From the NCBI GenBank assembly GCA_023622515.1, contig JAMNZB010000069.1, forward strand, positions 1-34,949: DNA of 34,949 nucleotides, in the 5' to 3' direction. A program made the translations under genes and the position numbers. Below are positions 24,794-32,724 of the stretch, piece by piece. The notes below the pieces were generated by a model, which had not been told where the DNA came from, made no database searches, and worked only from the letters and a program-made list of their open reading frames with translations. This DNA comes from Bacillota bacterium (lineage in GTDB: Bacteria > Bacillota > Clostridia > Saccharofermentanales > DTU023). Position 1 is the stretch's first letter. Every line of letters begins with the position of its first letter.

Positions 24794-26566
24794 TTATGCA
24801 GCCTTTTTGCTGCTTGCCGGGGACTCTTCAGCTTCTGCCCAGGCCTCAAGATACTCTTGAATAATTTCTGCTAAAACTTCTACCGCCTCGCTATTTCTTG
24901 GCCCTTGACGGACAAAAATATTTTCATCAATAGCGTAGACATGACCTTCTTTGACTGCCTGCAACTCCGAGTAGGGCTCGGTCGCTACAAAATCCTCTTT
25001 TGCCCAATCAGGAAGGAGGATAATATCAGGGTCTTGCTCCATGAGTTCTTCTAAAGAGTAGAGCCATCCTTCCACATCAGCGGCAATATTTTCACCACCG
25101 GCAGCCACAATAATATCGTGGATAAAGGTTTCTTTTCCGGCGGTAAATTCACCATATTCCCCAAAACCGACAACATAATATATTCTCGGTTTTTCTACAG
25201 GACGCTCAAGGCGCACTCTGTCAATCCGCCTCATAAAGTCATCACTTAAGTGAAGGGCTTCCTTATTAATATCAAAGACTTCACCTAAAATCTTAACTAT
25301 ATTGACCAGGCCCTCAAGCTCATCTTCTTCATATAACATGAGCACGGGGATCTCCAGCTCTCTTAGTTTCTCCATGGTCGCTTCTGAAACATGGGTAGAG
25401 GCTAAGACCAGGTCAGGCTCAAGTTCTGCAACAAGCTCAAAGTTCGGTTCCATAAGGGTTCCCACTTCCTTAATCTCCAATACTTCTTCCGGATAGTTAC
25501 AGTAGATTGTCCGCCCGACTAAGCTGTCCGATAAATTCAGGGCAAACATAAGCTCCGTCATATTTGGTCCCAAAGAGATTACTTTTTTGGGTGTTTCTGT
25601 AAATTCAAGCTCATTGCCTTCGCTATCCGTAACACGAACGGGGTAGACCGTATTTTCTGTATATAGGTCGATGGCTACTTTAGAAAATATTTCATTTAAC
25701 TCTGCAACACCTTCAACACATCGTGGTCCTTGACGTTCGACCTTGTTCACATCAATAGTAAAGACCCGGTCTTCTTTTACCGCTGTCAATTCAGAGTAGG
25801 GGGCCTCTTGGCCAAATGTTTCCTCAGCCCAGGCGGGGATAAGAATAATATCAGGATCTTGCTCGATTAATTGTTCGAGAGAATAGTTCCAGCCCTTCAC
25901 ATCTTTGGCAATGTTATCACCGCCGGCAGCCTCAAGAATGTCATGAATAAAGGTATCGCCACCCGCTGTAAACTCACCATACTCACCAAAGCCAAGTAAG
26001 TAATAGACGGTCGGCTTTTTGCTTTCTGCCGTCTTTTCTCTAAAGTATTCCAATTTCTCTGTAAAGCTGCTAACAAGCTCATTTGCTGCAGCTTGGACAT
26101 TGAAGATAGTACCTATTGTCGTAATAACATCCTTAACATTATCTAAGTCTTCTTCCGCATAGATATTGACCACTTTTATACCCAGCGCTGTCAGGCTTTC
26201 TAAGCTTTCTTCGGGGACAATACCGGCAGCGAGAACAAGGTCCGGATTTTGCTCAACAATCAACTCAACATTGGGATTTCTTAAGTCACCAATTTCCGGA
26301 ATTTCTGTGACCTCTTCCGGATAGTCACAGTAGGTCGTCCTGCCGAGGATGCGGTCACCTAGACCTAAGGCAAAGAGGGTTTCCGTCAGGCTGGGGGCCA
26401 GGGAAACAACAGTTTTCGGTTCATCCTCAAAGCATACCTCGCGCTCAGAAGAATCAACAATGGTCAAAGGGTAGTCTGTAGCCTCTGCTTGTACCGGTAA
26501 GCCAAAAACGTTGAAAAGCGAAAGGCTCAGAACAAGAACTAGCAGGCTTGCTATTCGTTTTTGCAT
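24794..26566 (-). CDS. btuF: Tandem double-domain corrinoid-binding protein (BtuF-BtuF)
   Basis: Binding protein of the corrinoid importer, but with two full class III (FecB/BtuF) domains in one 590-residue chain; ordinary BtuF has one (~270-300). The signal peptide is cleaved after PVQA (about residue 27) and there is no lipobox. Domain 1 is about 32-298, domain 2 about 308-576. They align along their length: VVSLAPSLTETLFALGLGD / VISLGPNMTELMFALNLSD; TTYCDYPEEV / TIYCNYPEEV; GFGEYGEFTAG and TFIHDI in both; YSLEQLIEQDPDIIL / YSLEELMEQDPDIIL; RQGPR in both. This is a gene-internal duplication, not a chance pairing. A C-terminal Glu/Ala/Ser tail follows. Start: AGAAGGAGATTTTT precedes the ATG at 26566; a frame extension to 26665 runs into the riboswitch and is rejected. 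Confidence 0.92.
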   Translation of the reverse strand: MQKRIASLLVLVLSLSLFNVFGLPVQAEATDYPLTIVDSSEREVCFEDEPKTVVSLAPSLTETLFALGLGDRILGRTTYCDYPEEVTEIPEIGDLRNPNVELIVEQNPDLVLAAGIVPEESLESLTALGIKVVNIYAEEDLDNVKDVITTIGTIFNVQAAANELVSSFTEKLEYFREKTAESKKPTVYYLLGFGEYGEFTAGGDTFIHDILEAAGGDNIAKDVKGWNYSLEQLIEQDPDIILIPAWAEETFGQEAPYSELTAVKEDRVFTIDVNKVERQGPRCVEGVAELNEIFSKVAIDLYTENTVYPVRVTDSEGNELEFTETPKKVISLGPNMTELMFALNLSDSLVGRTIYCNYPEEVLEIKEVGTLMEPNFELVAELEPDLVLASTHVSEATMEKLRELEIPVLMLYEEDELEGLVNIVKILGEVFDINKEALHLSDDFMRRIDRVRLERPVEKPRIYYVVGFGEYGEFTAGKETFIHDIIVAAGGENIAADVEGWLYSLEELMEQDPDIILLPDWAKEDFVATEPYSELQAVKEGHVYAIDENIFVRQGPRNSEAVEVLAEIIQEYLEAWAEAEESPASSKKAA

Positions 26567-26595
26567 AAAAATCTCCTTCTTTCTAGGTGTCCGAG

Positions 26596-26636
26596 AAAAA
26601 AAGGAGACCGGCTTAAATCTTCTTGAAACCGCTCCT
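26596..26636 (-). terminator. Riboswitch-controlled terminator
   Basis: On the minus strand, AGGAG-CGGTTT pairs with AAGCCG-(GT bulge)-CTCCT, followed by six T (26601-26596). The 5' arm CGGTTTC (26625-26631) can pair instead with GAAGCCG (26653-26659), just after the B12 box. That gives an antiterminator exclusive with this hairpin. Confidence 0.8.
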
Positions 26637-26658
26637 GTCATTCTCCGTGACACGGCTT

Positions 26659-26815
26659 CCATCAAGGCAGGTCTTCTGGCTCGGAGCTTGTCAAAGAACA
26701 GCTTCCCAAATCCCAGGATTCAGTGCATATTGTTCTTCCATCTCCTTACAGCGGCGGGACCGCGCGGGCCTTTCACCCGACTTCCCTATTAAGTCCACTT
26801 GGACACCCGGATGCA
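26659..26815 (-). promoter_or_regulatory. Cobalamin (adenosylcobalamin-class) riboswitch aptamer
   Basis: On the minus strand the aptamer shows the conserved string of a cobalamin riboswitch: GGGTGTCC, TTAATAGGGAAGTCGGGTGAA, GCGGTCCCGCCGCTGTAA, and the B12 box GCCAGAAGACCTGCC (26680-26666). CATC near 26813 and GATG near 26661 can form the closing P1 stem. It is followed by the terminator at 26596-26636. High B12 should stop transcription before btuF. This fixes the downstream transporter as corrinoid-specific. Confidence 0.96.
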
Positions 26816-26834
26816 AGTATTTTATTTAGACAAA

Positions 26835-26863
26835 ATTGTAGTCTATTCTCTGAACGAATTCAA
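26835..26863 (-). promoter_or_regulatory. Promoter of the btu operon
   Basis: On the minus strand, TTGAAT (26863-26858) and TACAAT (26840-26835) are separated by 17 bp. Transcription would begin near 26828, just before the riboswitch aptamer. Confidence 0.8.
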
Positions 26864-26977
26864 TCAGTCATCCCCCGGCAAAAGGTACTTGAGAGTAACA
26901 CTTAGCCTTTCACTAGTATTGCTGTTGAATAGCGGGTCAAGCCAAGAGTTAAGCAGGACTTAGCAGGACCGGTTTTT

Positions 26978-27009
26978 AAAAAAAGAGAGGGGGGAAATCT
27001 TCCCCCCTT
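26978..27009 (-). terminator. Terminator after the zinc-ribbon protein gene
   Basis: On the minus strand AAGGGGGGAA and TTCCCCCCT form a stem of about 9 bp with a 3-nt loop, followed by CTC and seven T. The rest of the gap (26864-26977) shows nothing recognisable beyond a short AGCAGGAC direct repeat. Confidence 0.85.
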
Positions 27010-27068
27010 ACGATTCTTTATCACTTCCTTGTTAAAGATAGTGAGATTGTCGATTTTCGCCTAGCCGA

Positions 27069-27557
27069 CTAGCCAAATATTTTTTCATTACCAATAAATG
27101 GCAGGCCTTTCACTTTATCCCGTAAGACTGTGGCAATCAGGTAGATTCGAGCAAGTAAGACGATAAGCAGTGCTATTTGCCAAACTACCCGTAAGACCGG
27201 TCCGACATAGGCAATCCGTCCCAGTGAGGAGAAGATAAAACCTAGTGTCAAAACGATAAAGTTCACAACGGACAATAAAAGCCCCTGGCTTGCATGAAAG
27301 CGTGCGACCGGCGAGTCCTTAGCACACAGAATGGGAACTAGATAAAGAATTGGTAAATAGGACATTAAAGCCATTCCCTTATTTCTTTCCTGATCGTCAT
27401 GTGCAAAGTCTCCTGTGTGATCGGCAATACTATACCGCCCCTCCTTATGTGTTCTATGATAGGCACTCTGAGCTTTTGCCTGGAGGGTTTCTTCGCCACA
27501 AGACGGGCATTTTAATGCTCCTTCATCCATTTTTTCACCACAATAGATACAGTACAT
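27069..27557 (-). CDS. Zinc-ribbon membrane protein, DUF4870-like
   Basis: Function unknown. The 162-residue protein starts with a zinc ribbon, CIYC (3-6) and CPSC (17-20). A hydrophilic linker of about 40 residues follows, then three or four hydrophobic segments of DUF4870/Tic20-like type: MALMSYLPILYLVPILC, then the conserved DSPVARFHASQGLLLSVVNF, and VVWQIALLIVLLARIYLIA. It ends KVKGLPFIG. The RFHA-QGLLL motif is the clearest family mark. AGGAGGGACGT precedes the ATG. It follows the secreted acidic protein gene by 46 bp with no terminator between, so both are probably on one transcript. Confidence 0.8.
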   Translation of the reverse strand: MYCIYCGEKMDEGALKCPSCGEETLQAKAQSAYHRTHKEGRYSIADHTGDFAHDDQERNKGMALMSYLPILYLVPILCAKDSPVARFHASQGLLLSVVNFIVLTLGFIFSSLGRIAYVGPVLRVVWQIALLIVLLARIYLIATVLRDKVKGLPFIGNEKIFG

Positions 27558-27603
27558 ACGTCCCTCCTCTCCACACTATTCTAGCAGCCCTATTTTTAAT
27601 CCA

Positions 27604-29244
27604 TTAGTTAATCGGGAGCGCTTCAAAGAGACTAAACAGACCCAACTCAGCCAAGAGGGCAAACAGGTTTTCTTGAATGCTGGGATCCTCTGAAAGCGCA
27701 GCCATATCTTCTTCATTGGCTAAATCAAAGTAGTCAGCCGGCAGTTCGTTAGAAATAACTAATTCTTCCGGAGCAAGTGTTCTGACGGATACAGTAACTG
27801 TGATACTTTGTGTTTCCAGGTTTCTGTCAGGAATGATGGTTAAGACTACTTTAGGTTGATCGCCATCAATAAAGCCTTCAAATTTGAATCCTATCAGGGT
27901 TTCTACTTCAACTAATTCATATTCGTAGTCCGAAGGATCCAAAGCATCGGATTCTTCTTCGCCTTCTTCAGCTTCTTCAGCTTCTTCAGCTTCTTCAGGC
28001 TCAACAAGAACATAGGTGTAATCAACTGTTTTCACCGTAGCGTCGATACTACCGGCAAGGAAGGCATTTGTAGAATTTACAGGATCCTCAACGAGAGCCA
28101 GGTCATTAAATGTACCAAATAAAAGCTCGCCACCTTCTTCTTCTATGTAGAGAGAGAAGTTGCCTGATAATTTTTCTTCAATGACTTCAGAGTTGATTTC
28201 CAGACGGAATAAATCAGCCTCGTCAAACCCGTCATCCAGACTTACCGAGAAAACAAAGGGATAAGCGGTATTTCCATCGTAAAGATAGTAGGCATCAATA
28301 CAGATTTCTTCCTCTTCTTCTTCGTTGAAAAGGGAAATGGAGAAGCCGCGACCTTGGTCTTGATCATCAATAAATTGATTGATGGTTAAGGCAATCGGCT
28401 CGTTATACTCTGACTCCTGAATTTCTGCAATCAGTGCATCAAGCTGGGCGGCAGGACCTTCCTCTTCATCATCAAAATAGTAGTAACCCATACCTGCTTC
28501 ATCCATAACCAGATTAAAGAAGGCAAGGAACATTTCGTCATCACGGAATGATTCCAGAATTCTAACTAAGACGGAATAAAATTCTTCAGAAGGAATGCGC
28601 TGGCTAAGTACTTGGAGTGTTTCACTCACTTCGCCCAGGCTTAATTCTACTTGGCTCGGTTCAAGGACAGTAGCAGATTCAGCAATAATGTCTTCAACAG
28701 TTGTAAAGATTTCTGTGCCAACTTCCATCATGCCAATCATTTCTTCAACACTGGACATAGGGCTCATCGAAGTCATATCGAAACCCATTCCGGCAAACAT
28801 CTCTTCGGAGATTAATATTGGTTTCTCAATAACTCCCGGAATGCTAATAACAAGGCTGTTGCCTACATTATAGGCATTTAAGGCAAGTTCCTTATCTGAA
28901 ATGCCGGGATTGAACAGTGCCGCTTCAAGCTCCATAAGAGGGGCTTCCTGGCTTAAATCCTGGATGAACTTTAAGCGCAGGCCTATTTGGTCCAGCATTT
29001 GTTGTTCTTCACTTCCCAATAGAAGCCCTTCACCAAAGGCAAGGCTTACAAAAAGTTCTTTACCTTGGGGTTGCCTCATATCTTCGAGCATTTTCGCCCA
29101 TTCCTCTGAGTTGAAGAAGTTTGTTAATAAATTTTCTTGGGTGGTTAGGCTGGTGTCGGCTTCTGCATGAACAAACAGCCCCAGACTAAAGATCATGCTT
29201 ACAACTAGCACCAAGGCTAATAGTACTGATTTTAAATTTTTCAT
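27604..29244 (-). CDS. Secreted acidic protein of unknown function
   Basis: I do not recognise a family. The 546-residue precursor has a Sec signal peptide cleaved after VHA (about residue 27) and no lipobox, sorting signal or TM segment, so it should be released. The mature protein is strongly acidic and rich in beta-type stretches in its second half (ISLFNEEEEEEICIDAYYLY, FSLYIEEEGGELLFGTFNDL). It contains an EAEEAEEAEE run encoded by a 9-bp tandem repeat. The repeated pattern of short strands resembles proteins that fold as beta-sheet lipid- or ligand-binding sheets, but that is only an impression. AAAGGA precedes the ATG. It is operonic with the zinc-ribbon membrane protein downstream. 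Confidence 0.75.
   Translation of the reverse strand: MKNLKSVLLALVLVVSMIFSLGLFVHAEADTSLTTQENLLTNFFNSEEWAKMLEDMRQPQGKELFVSLAFGEGLLLGSEEQQMLDQIGLRLKFIQDLSQEAPLMELEAALFNPGISDKELALNAYNVGNSLVISIPGVIEKPILISEEMFAGMGFDMTSMSPMSSVEEMIGMMEVGTEIFTTVEDIIAESATVLEPSQVELSLGEVSETLQVLSQRIPSEEFYSVLVRILESFRDDEMFLAFFNLVMDEAGMGYYYFDDEEEGPAAQLDALIAEIQESEYNEPIALTINQFIDDQDQGRGFSISLFNEEEEEEICIDAYYLYDGNTAYPFVFSVSLDDGFDEADLFRLEINSEVIEEKLSGNFSLYIEEEGGELLFGTFNDLALVEDPVNSTNAFLAGSIDATVKTVDYTYVLVEPEEAEEAEEAEEGEEESDALDPSDYEYELVEVETLIGFKFEGFIDGDQPKVVLTIIPDRNLETQSITVTVSVRTLAPEELVISNELPADYFDLANEEDMAALSEDPSIQENLFALLAELGLFSLFEALPIN
27963..27998 (-). repeat. Coding 9-bp tandem repeat, four copies
   Basis: CTTCTTCAG occurs four times in a row, encoding repeats of Glu-Glu-Ala in the secreted acidic protein. 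The copies are identical, and gain or loss of a unit keeps the reading frame, so the length may vary between strains. Confidence 0.95.
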
Positions 29245-29274
29245 GTGTCCAATTCCTTTCTTGAATCCATTTAC

Positions 29275-29298
29275 AATATACGACCATACGGGTATATT
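29275..29298. repeat. Inverted repeat upstream of the secreted protein gene
   Basis: AATATAC (29275-29281) and GTATATT (29292-29298) form perfect 7-bp arms around 10 bp, 31 bp before the start codon. It could be an operator or a leader hairpin. No convincing promoter is visible around it. Confidence 0.5.
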
Positions 29299-29358
29299 AG
29301 TGACCTGAAATCATCTCGATTTTATTACTTTTTATTTATTTTAATTCTGCCTTAAAGT

Positions 29359-29384
29359 CCCCTTTACTTCAAGTCATAAAGGGG
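29359..29384 (-). terminator. Possible terminator after the acyltransferase gene
   Basis: CCCCTTTA (29359-29366) pairs with TAAAGGGG (29377-29384) around a 10-nt loop. It lies 28 bp after the stop codon of the minus-strand acyltransferase gene. The following minus-strand sequence is only moderately T-rich, so termination may be weak. Confidence 0.5.
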
Positions 29385-29411
29385 TAAATATTTGTTATTT
29401 TGCTAATTTTT

Positions 29412-31481
29412 TTATTTGGAGGCAAGGGGGGTTGTCTCCTCGACAAATTGATAAAACTGAAGCAAATTCGAGTCCTCATAGAGTTTTGCGATATTAATAA
29501 TTTCTGCTGTCAGGAGCTGGCAGAAGGCTTTACAACCAAGATTCGAGGGGTGGATATAGTCCTCCTGGAAATAATCTGCCTTTGTCTTGGAAACATCATG
29601 CCAGTCTACCAGGTAAACCTGCTCATGTTTTTTGACAAAATCTTCAATGGCCGCATTTCTAGTTGATTCGGTTTCGGCATAAGGCAAAACGATGTTGACC
29701 AGTAACATGGGCTTACCTTGTAAATCAAGCCATACTTTTTGCAAGTTTTCACTATCGATATCCCCGTTTGAACCAAGGGCAACAATTAACATCTCACCAA
29801 TTAAGTTGTTATTCTTTAGATTTTCGTAAATACCCCACAACTCATGCATTTGACGGTTGGATAAAGCATCCAGCTCCAGTTCCGGTAAATAAGCAAAAAT
29901 ATGGTAACTGGCAATGACAGAAACCGAGTCCCCAATCATAGTTACCGGAATATCCCGGAAACGGAAATAATCCTCCATATCAAGATACTGGCGGCGGTCA
30001 ACAGCATTGAAGTAATCAACATATTTTATACTGTCTTCATAGGTGTATTCACCCACCGGGGGCTCTTTGGCCACGGGAACATATAATTCTCCTGCAATTT
30101 CCCAACCTCCGGGGCCGGTAGCCCGCACCTTTTCAGGCTCCGTTTCTTTTTCACTTTCCTTCTCCGTTACAATGACTCTGCTTTGTTCGGCCCGTTCCGC
30201 TTCTTCTCTTTCAGAAGCACGGGCAGCAGCCATCTCCGCTTCCCGCCTGGCAATGTCTTCTTCTAATTGGCGAAAACGATAACCGCCACTTGCCTTATAT
30301 ATCCATTGCCAAGGGCTGAAAAGCAAGGCCAGAGCTAAAACAAAGGACAGGAGAGAGCTTAGTCTAAAACCTGCAAAGGCTTTTTTCTCCGGCTGTCCTT
30401 TGCGGGTAAAGATATTCGGCAATCGGCGGAAAGCTTGACCAAGTTGATAGGCAGCCTCTGAAATAGCTAAGGCAATTAGGGCGGATAGCCCTAACAGGAG
30501 CCTGAAATCTAATTGCAAAAAGGCCAGATAACGCTCTAAAAACTGAAAAACAGGATAATGCCACAGGTAGATATAATAGCTCCTTGAACAGAGATAGCGG
30601 ACTACAGGGGAAGCACCTATTACACCTAAAAGGCCGGTATCCGATGCCCCCAATATCAGAAGTAGGGAGAATAAAAGGCTATAGGCAATGAGTCCGTAGC
30701 GAATCATTATGCCCTGCTCCACCGGTAAAAAATAAAAAACTACGGCAAGCAGGGTCAAGATAGCAAAGAGAATATTCTTCAGATATTGAAGAATTTCACC
30801 GGTCGCTTTTGCCGGCTCGGCAATTAGCGCAGCCATGGCCCCTAGGCTAAAGCTGAAAAATCTCGTATCTGTACCGTAGTACACCCGGGTAGGATCTTCC
30901 CCCGCCTTGTGAAAAAGCAGCAAGGCAAGTACTGAAAAGACAGTCAGCAAGAAAAACTCTACCAGCCAAAAGGCCTTTTGTTCCCGCTTATAAATCCTCT
31001 CCACAGTGAGGGAAAACAAGAGATAAAACTGAATTTCCAAAGAGAGTGCCCAAATGTGGGTGATCGGTTTTAAATAGCCTTGTCCTTCGAAATAAGAGTC
31101 ACCAAGCAGGATTTGCCAAATGTTGTTTACGCCCAGAATGGCTGACCGCACTTGGCCGGCAAAATGATCAATAAACATGGGAAAGGAAACAATCAAAACA
31201 AGGGCAACACAAAAAAGCATGAAAAGAAAGGGCGGATATAATTTTCTTATTTTATCCCCTAAACTTTTGCCCAGATTCGGTATAGGATTATTATTTTCGG
31301 CTCGAAAAATTATTTTCCGCATACTTAGATAACCTGCCAGGCAAAAGAAACCCACAACACCCAGGTAGGCGTGGGTAAAGACACCGGGAAGCAAGTGGTA
31401 GAAAAAAACACCTAAAAGAGAAATGGCACGTAAGCTATCAAAACTTCTATTGTGGTTTGCGGCTATTCTTTTTTCTTGCAC
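29412..31481 (-). CDS. OatA-like acyltransferase with SGNH domain
   Basis: Probably O-acetylates peptidoglycan or another surface glycan. The 689-residue protein has an acyltransferase-3 membrane domain (about 10-395, ~11 TM segments) with FDSLRAISLLGVFFYHLLP at the start (His29 is the expected acyl-transfer residue) and YYIYLWHYPVFQF at 302-314. A charged Glu/Arg/Ala linker (about 403-450) crosses to the outside. The extracellular SGNH/GDSL domain runs about 460-689: GDSVS with Ser519, SNG at 571-573, and DYIHPS with Asp641 and His644 completing the triad. This is the OatA plan. The start is GTG, with AAAGGAG 7 nt upstream. Substrate is inferred, not shown; teichoic acid or exopolysaccharide acylation is possible. 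Confidence 0.9.
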   Translation of the reverse strand: MQEKRIAANHNRSFDSLRAISLLGVFFYHLLPGVFTHAYLGVVGFFCLAGYLSMRKIIFRAENNNPIPNLGKSLGDKIRKLYPPFLFMLFCVALVLIVSFPMFIDHFAGQVRSAILGVNNIWQILLGDSYFEGQGYLKPITHIWALSLEIQFYLLFSLTVERIYKREQKAFWLVEFFLLTVFSVLALLLFHKAGEDPTRVYYGTDTRFFSFSLGAMAALIAEPAKATGEILQYLKNILFAILTLLAVVFYFLPVEQGIMIRYGLIAYSLLFSLLLILGASDTGLLGVIGASPVVRYLCSRSYYIYLWHYPVFQFLERYLAFLQLDFRLLLGLSALIALAISEAAYQLGQAFRRLPNIFTRKGQPEKKAFAGFRLSSLLSFVLALALLFSPWQWIYKASGGYRFRQLEEDIARREAEMAAARASEREEAERAEQSRVIVTEKESEKETEPEKVRATGPGGWEIAGELYVPVAKEPPVGEYTYEDSIKYVDYFNAVDRRQYLDMEDYFRFRDIPVTMIGDSVSVIASYHIFAYLPELELDALSNRQMHELWGIYENLKNNNLIGEMLIVALGSNGDIDSENLQKVWLDLQGKPMLLVNIVLPYAETESTRNAAIEDFVKKHEQVYLVDWHDVSKTKADYFQEDYIHPSNLGCKAFCQLLTAEIINIAKLYEDSNLLQFYQFVEETTPLASK

Positions 31482-31791
31482 AAGTCTTCTCCTTTGCCGG
31501 TCTATTACTGATTTCCCACCGAATATCTTAACCTATTTCTGTCGGGTTTCCTATTCCGCCGGGTTCCCGCTTCTGTTTTTGCCGAAGCTCATTATTCCAT
31601 AATCATACAGCCTATTCTATCCCATTTATGACTGAATTTTTACAAAGTCTTTAATTTTTGGAATAGCTAAGAGTATTTCATTTAATATGACCTGATAATC
31701 TGCTAAGATAATTGGTACTCAACCCAACACTTGAATCAACTAAAATTAAAAATTGATATATTCGCTTGCAAACATATAACGAGGTGACTTT
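31482..31791. other. Divergent intergenic region, no clear elements
   Basis: 310 bp between the acyltransferase and the Tyr-rich protein gene. No gene or RNA is seen. TTGATA with TATAAC (31753-31780) looks like a promoter but would start transcription inside the ribosome binding site. Promoters for both genes are presumably here but are not convincing. Confidence 0.5.
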
Positions 31792-32643
31792 ATGAACAGA
31801 CCAACAAAAAGACCCCGCCCGGAAAGAAATATGATACAAGGTCAAGAGCAAAATACACCGGCTGCCGGTCCGCCATACAAGGAAAGTCAAAGAACTACTC
31901 CTACGCCGGATACGACCGCCAGGGGCGGAAGAAATAGGGGAAGGGGCACTAATCTTCCTCCTTATGTAGACCAAAGCGGACCTCAATCTTCGCAAGGGCA
32001 ATATGCAGGACAAGCAAGCAGACAACAAAAGACCGTTAGAAATCGACCGCAAGCGGGTAAGGCAACAGATAAAAGAAACCCGGCTTCTTTTACCCGTCAA
32101 CAAATGGGTAAGAAAGCGCGTTCGGGTGGGCATAGTCCCGGACCTGCACCAAGAGCTTATCCTAAAGATGGGGCCGGCGCCGGCAGTTATGACAGACAAG
32201 GTTATACCGAGCCGTATCGTACACCTCCTTCACAAGCCGGGTATGAGGCTCACAGGCTCTATGCTGCCCATCATCCTGCACAGCAACAAGCCTATTCCGA
32301 GCCATATAGCTACGAACACAATTACGACAATTACGAAGCTTACACTGATTCCGCTTATGATGACTATGGTACCCCTTATGATAGTTATAGCACCGGTTAT
32401 AGCGGTTATAGCGATGGGGGAAACTTTGGAGACTATACTGACGACAGCTACTACTATGGCAATTCCCCCTATGAACAGGACGCCTATTACGGACAACGCT
32501 ATCCTACTCCCCGGAACACCTTAGGCGGAGACCCCTATGAACATCTGACAAACCAGGCTCCCTGGGTAAAATGGGTTGCCCCGGTTCTTTCCGGAATTGT
32601 CTTCCTGGCCTGTGTCATTATCTTGATTCTTTTGCTTCGCTAA
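31792..32643 (+). CDS. Tyr-rich disordered protein with C-terminal membrane anchor
   Basis: I do not recognise a family. The 283-residue protein has three parts. Residues 1-135 are basic and disordered (Arg/Lys/Gln/Pro/Gly). Residues 136-250 are strongly enriched in Tyr, with Asp, Ser and Gly (repeats such as YDNYEAYTDSAYDDY and YSTGYSGYSDGG). A single hydrophobic segment at about 259-282, WVAPVLSGIVFLACVIILIL, is followed by one Arg, so it is tail-anchored with most of the chain probably cytosolic. The frame is supported by GAGGTGA before the ATG and by codon pattern; long antisense and shifted frames across it are shadows. A terminator follows. Its divergent neighbour is the surface acyltransferase. 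Tyr-rich disordered segments can drive condensation or be phosphorylated, which is inference. Confidence 0.75.
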   Translation: MNRPTKRPRPERNMIQGQEQNTPAAGPPYKESQRTTPTPDTTARGGRNRGRGTNLPPYVDQSGPQSSQGQYAGQASRQQKTVRNRPQAGKATDKRNPASFTRQQMGKKARSGGHSPGPAPRAYPKDGAGAGSYDRQGYTEPYRTPPSQAGYEAHRLYAAHHPAQQQAYSEPYSYEHNYDNYEAYTDSAYDDYGTPYDSYSTGYSGYSDGGNFGDYTDDSYYYGNSPYEQDAYYGQRYPTPRNTLGGDPYEHLTNQAPWVKWVAPVLSGIVFLACVIILILLLR

Positions 32644-32649
32644 ATATTG

Positions 32650-32677
32650 AAGTGGCCCTTCCTGAGGGCCACTTTTA
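32650..32677 (+). terminator. Terminator of the Tyr-rich protein gene
   Basis: A perfect 10-bp stem, AAGTGGCCCT (32650-32659) with AGGGCCACTT (32665-32674), has a 5-nt loop, then TTAT. The T-run is short. It lies between convergent genes. Confidence 0.75.
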
Positions 32678-32724
32678 TAGTAAAGATTATTATAACTTTT
32701 AGCTAGTTACGGCTCTTACTTCTC

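Noticed and set aside
26567-26665. N-terminal extension of the BtuF reading frame to 26665
   Set aside because: It runs through the riboswitch terminator and B12 box region; the ATG at 26566 has a good ribosome binding site and begins a signal peptide.
27963-27998. Short tandem repeats as a CRISPR array
   Set aside because: Units are 9 bp and contiguous with no spacers, and lie within a coding frame; no cas genes are present.
31753-31780. TTGATA-N16-TATAAC as promoter of the Tyr-rich gene
   Set aside because: Transcription would start inside the GAGGTGA ribosome binding site, leaving no usable leader.
31678-32524. Long antisense frame (31678-32199) and shifted frame (32003-32524) over the Tyr-rich gene
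   Set aside because: Low-complexity codon usage of the real gene opens other frames; neither has a ribosome binding site or protein-like composition.
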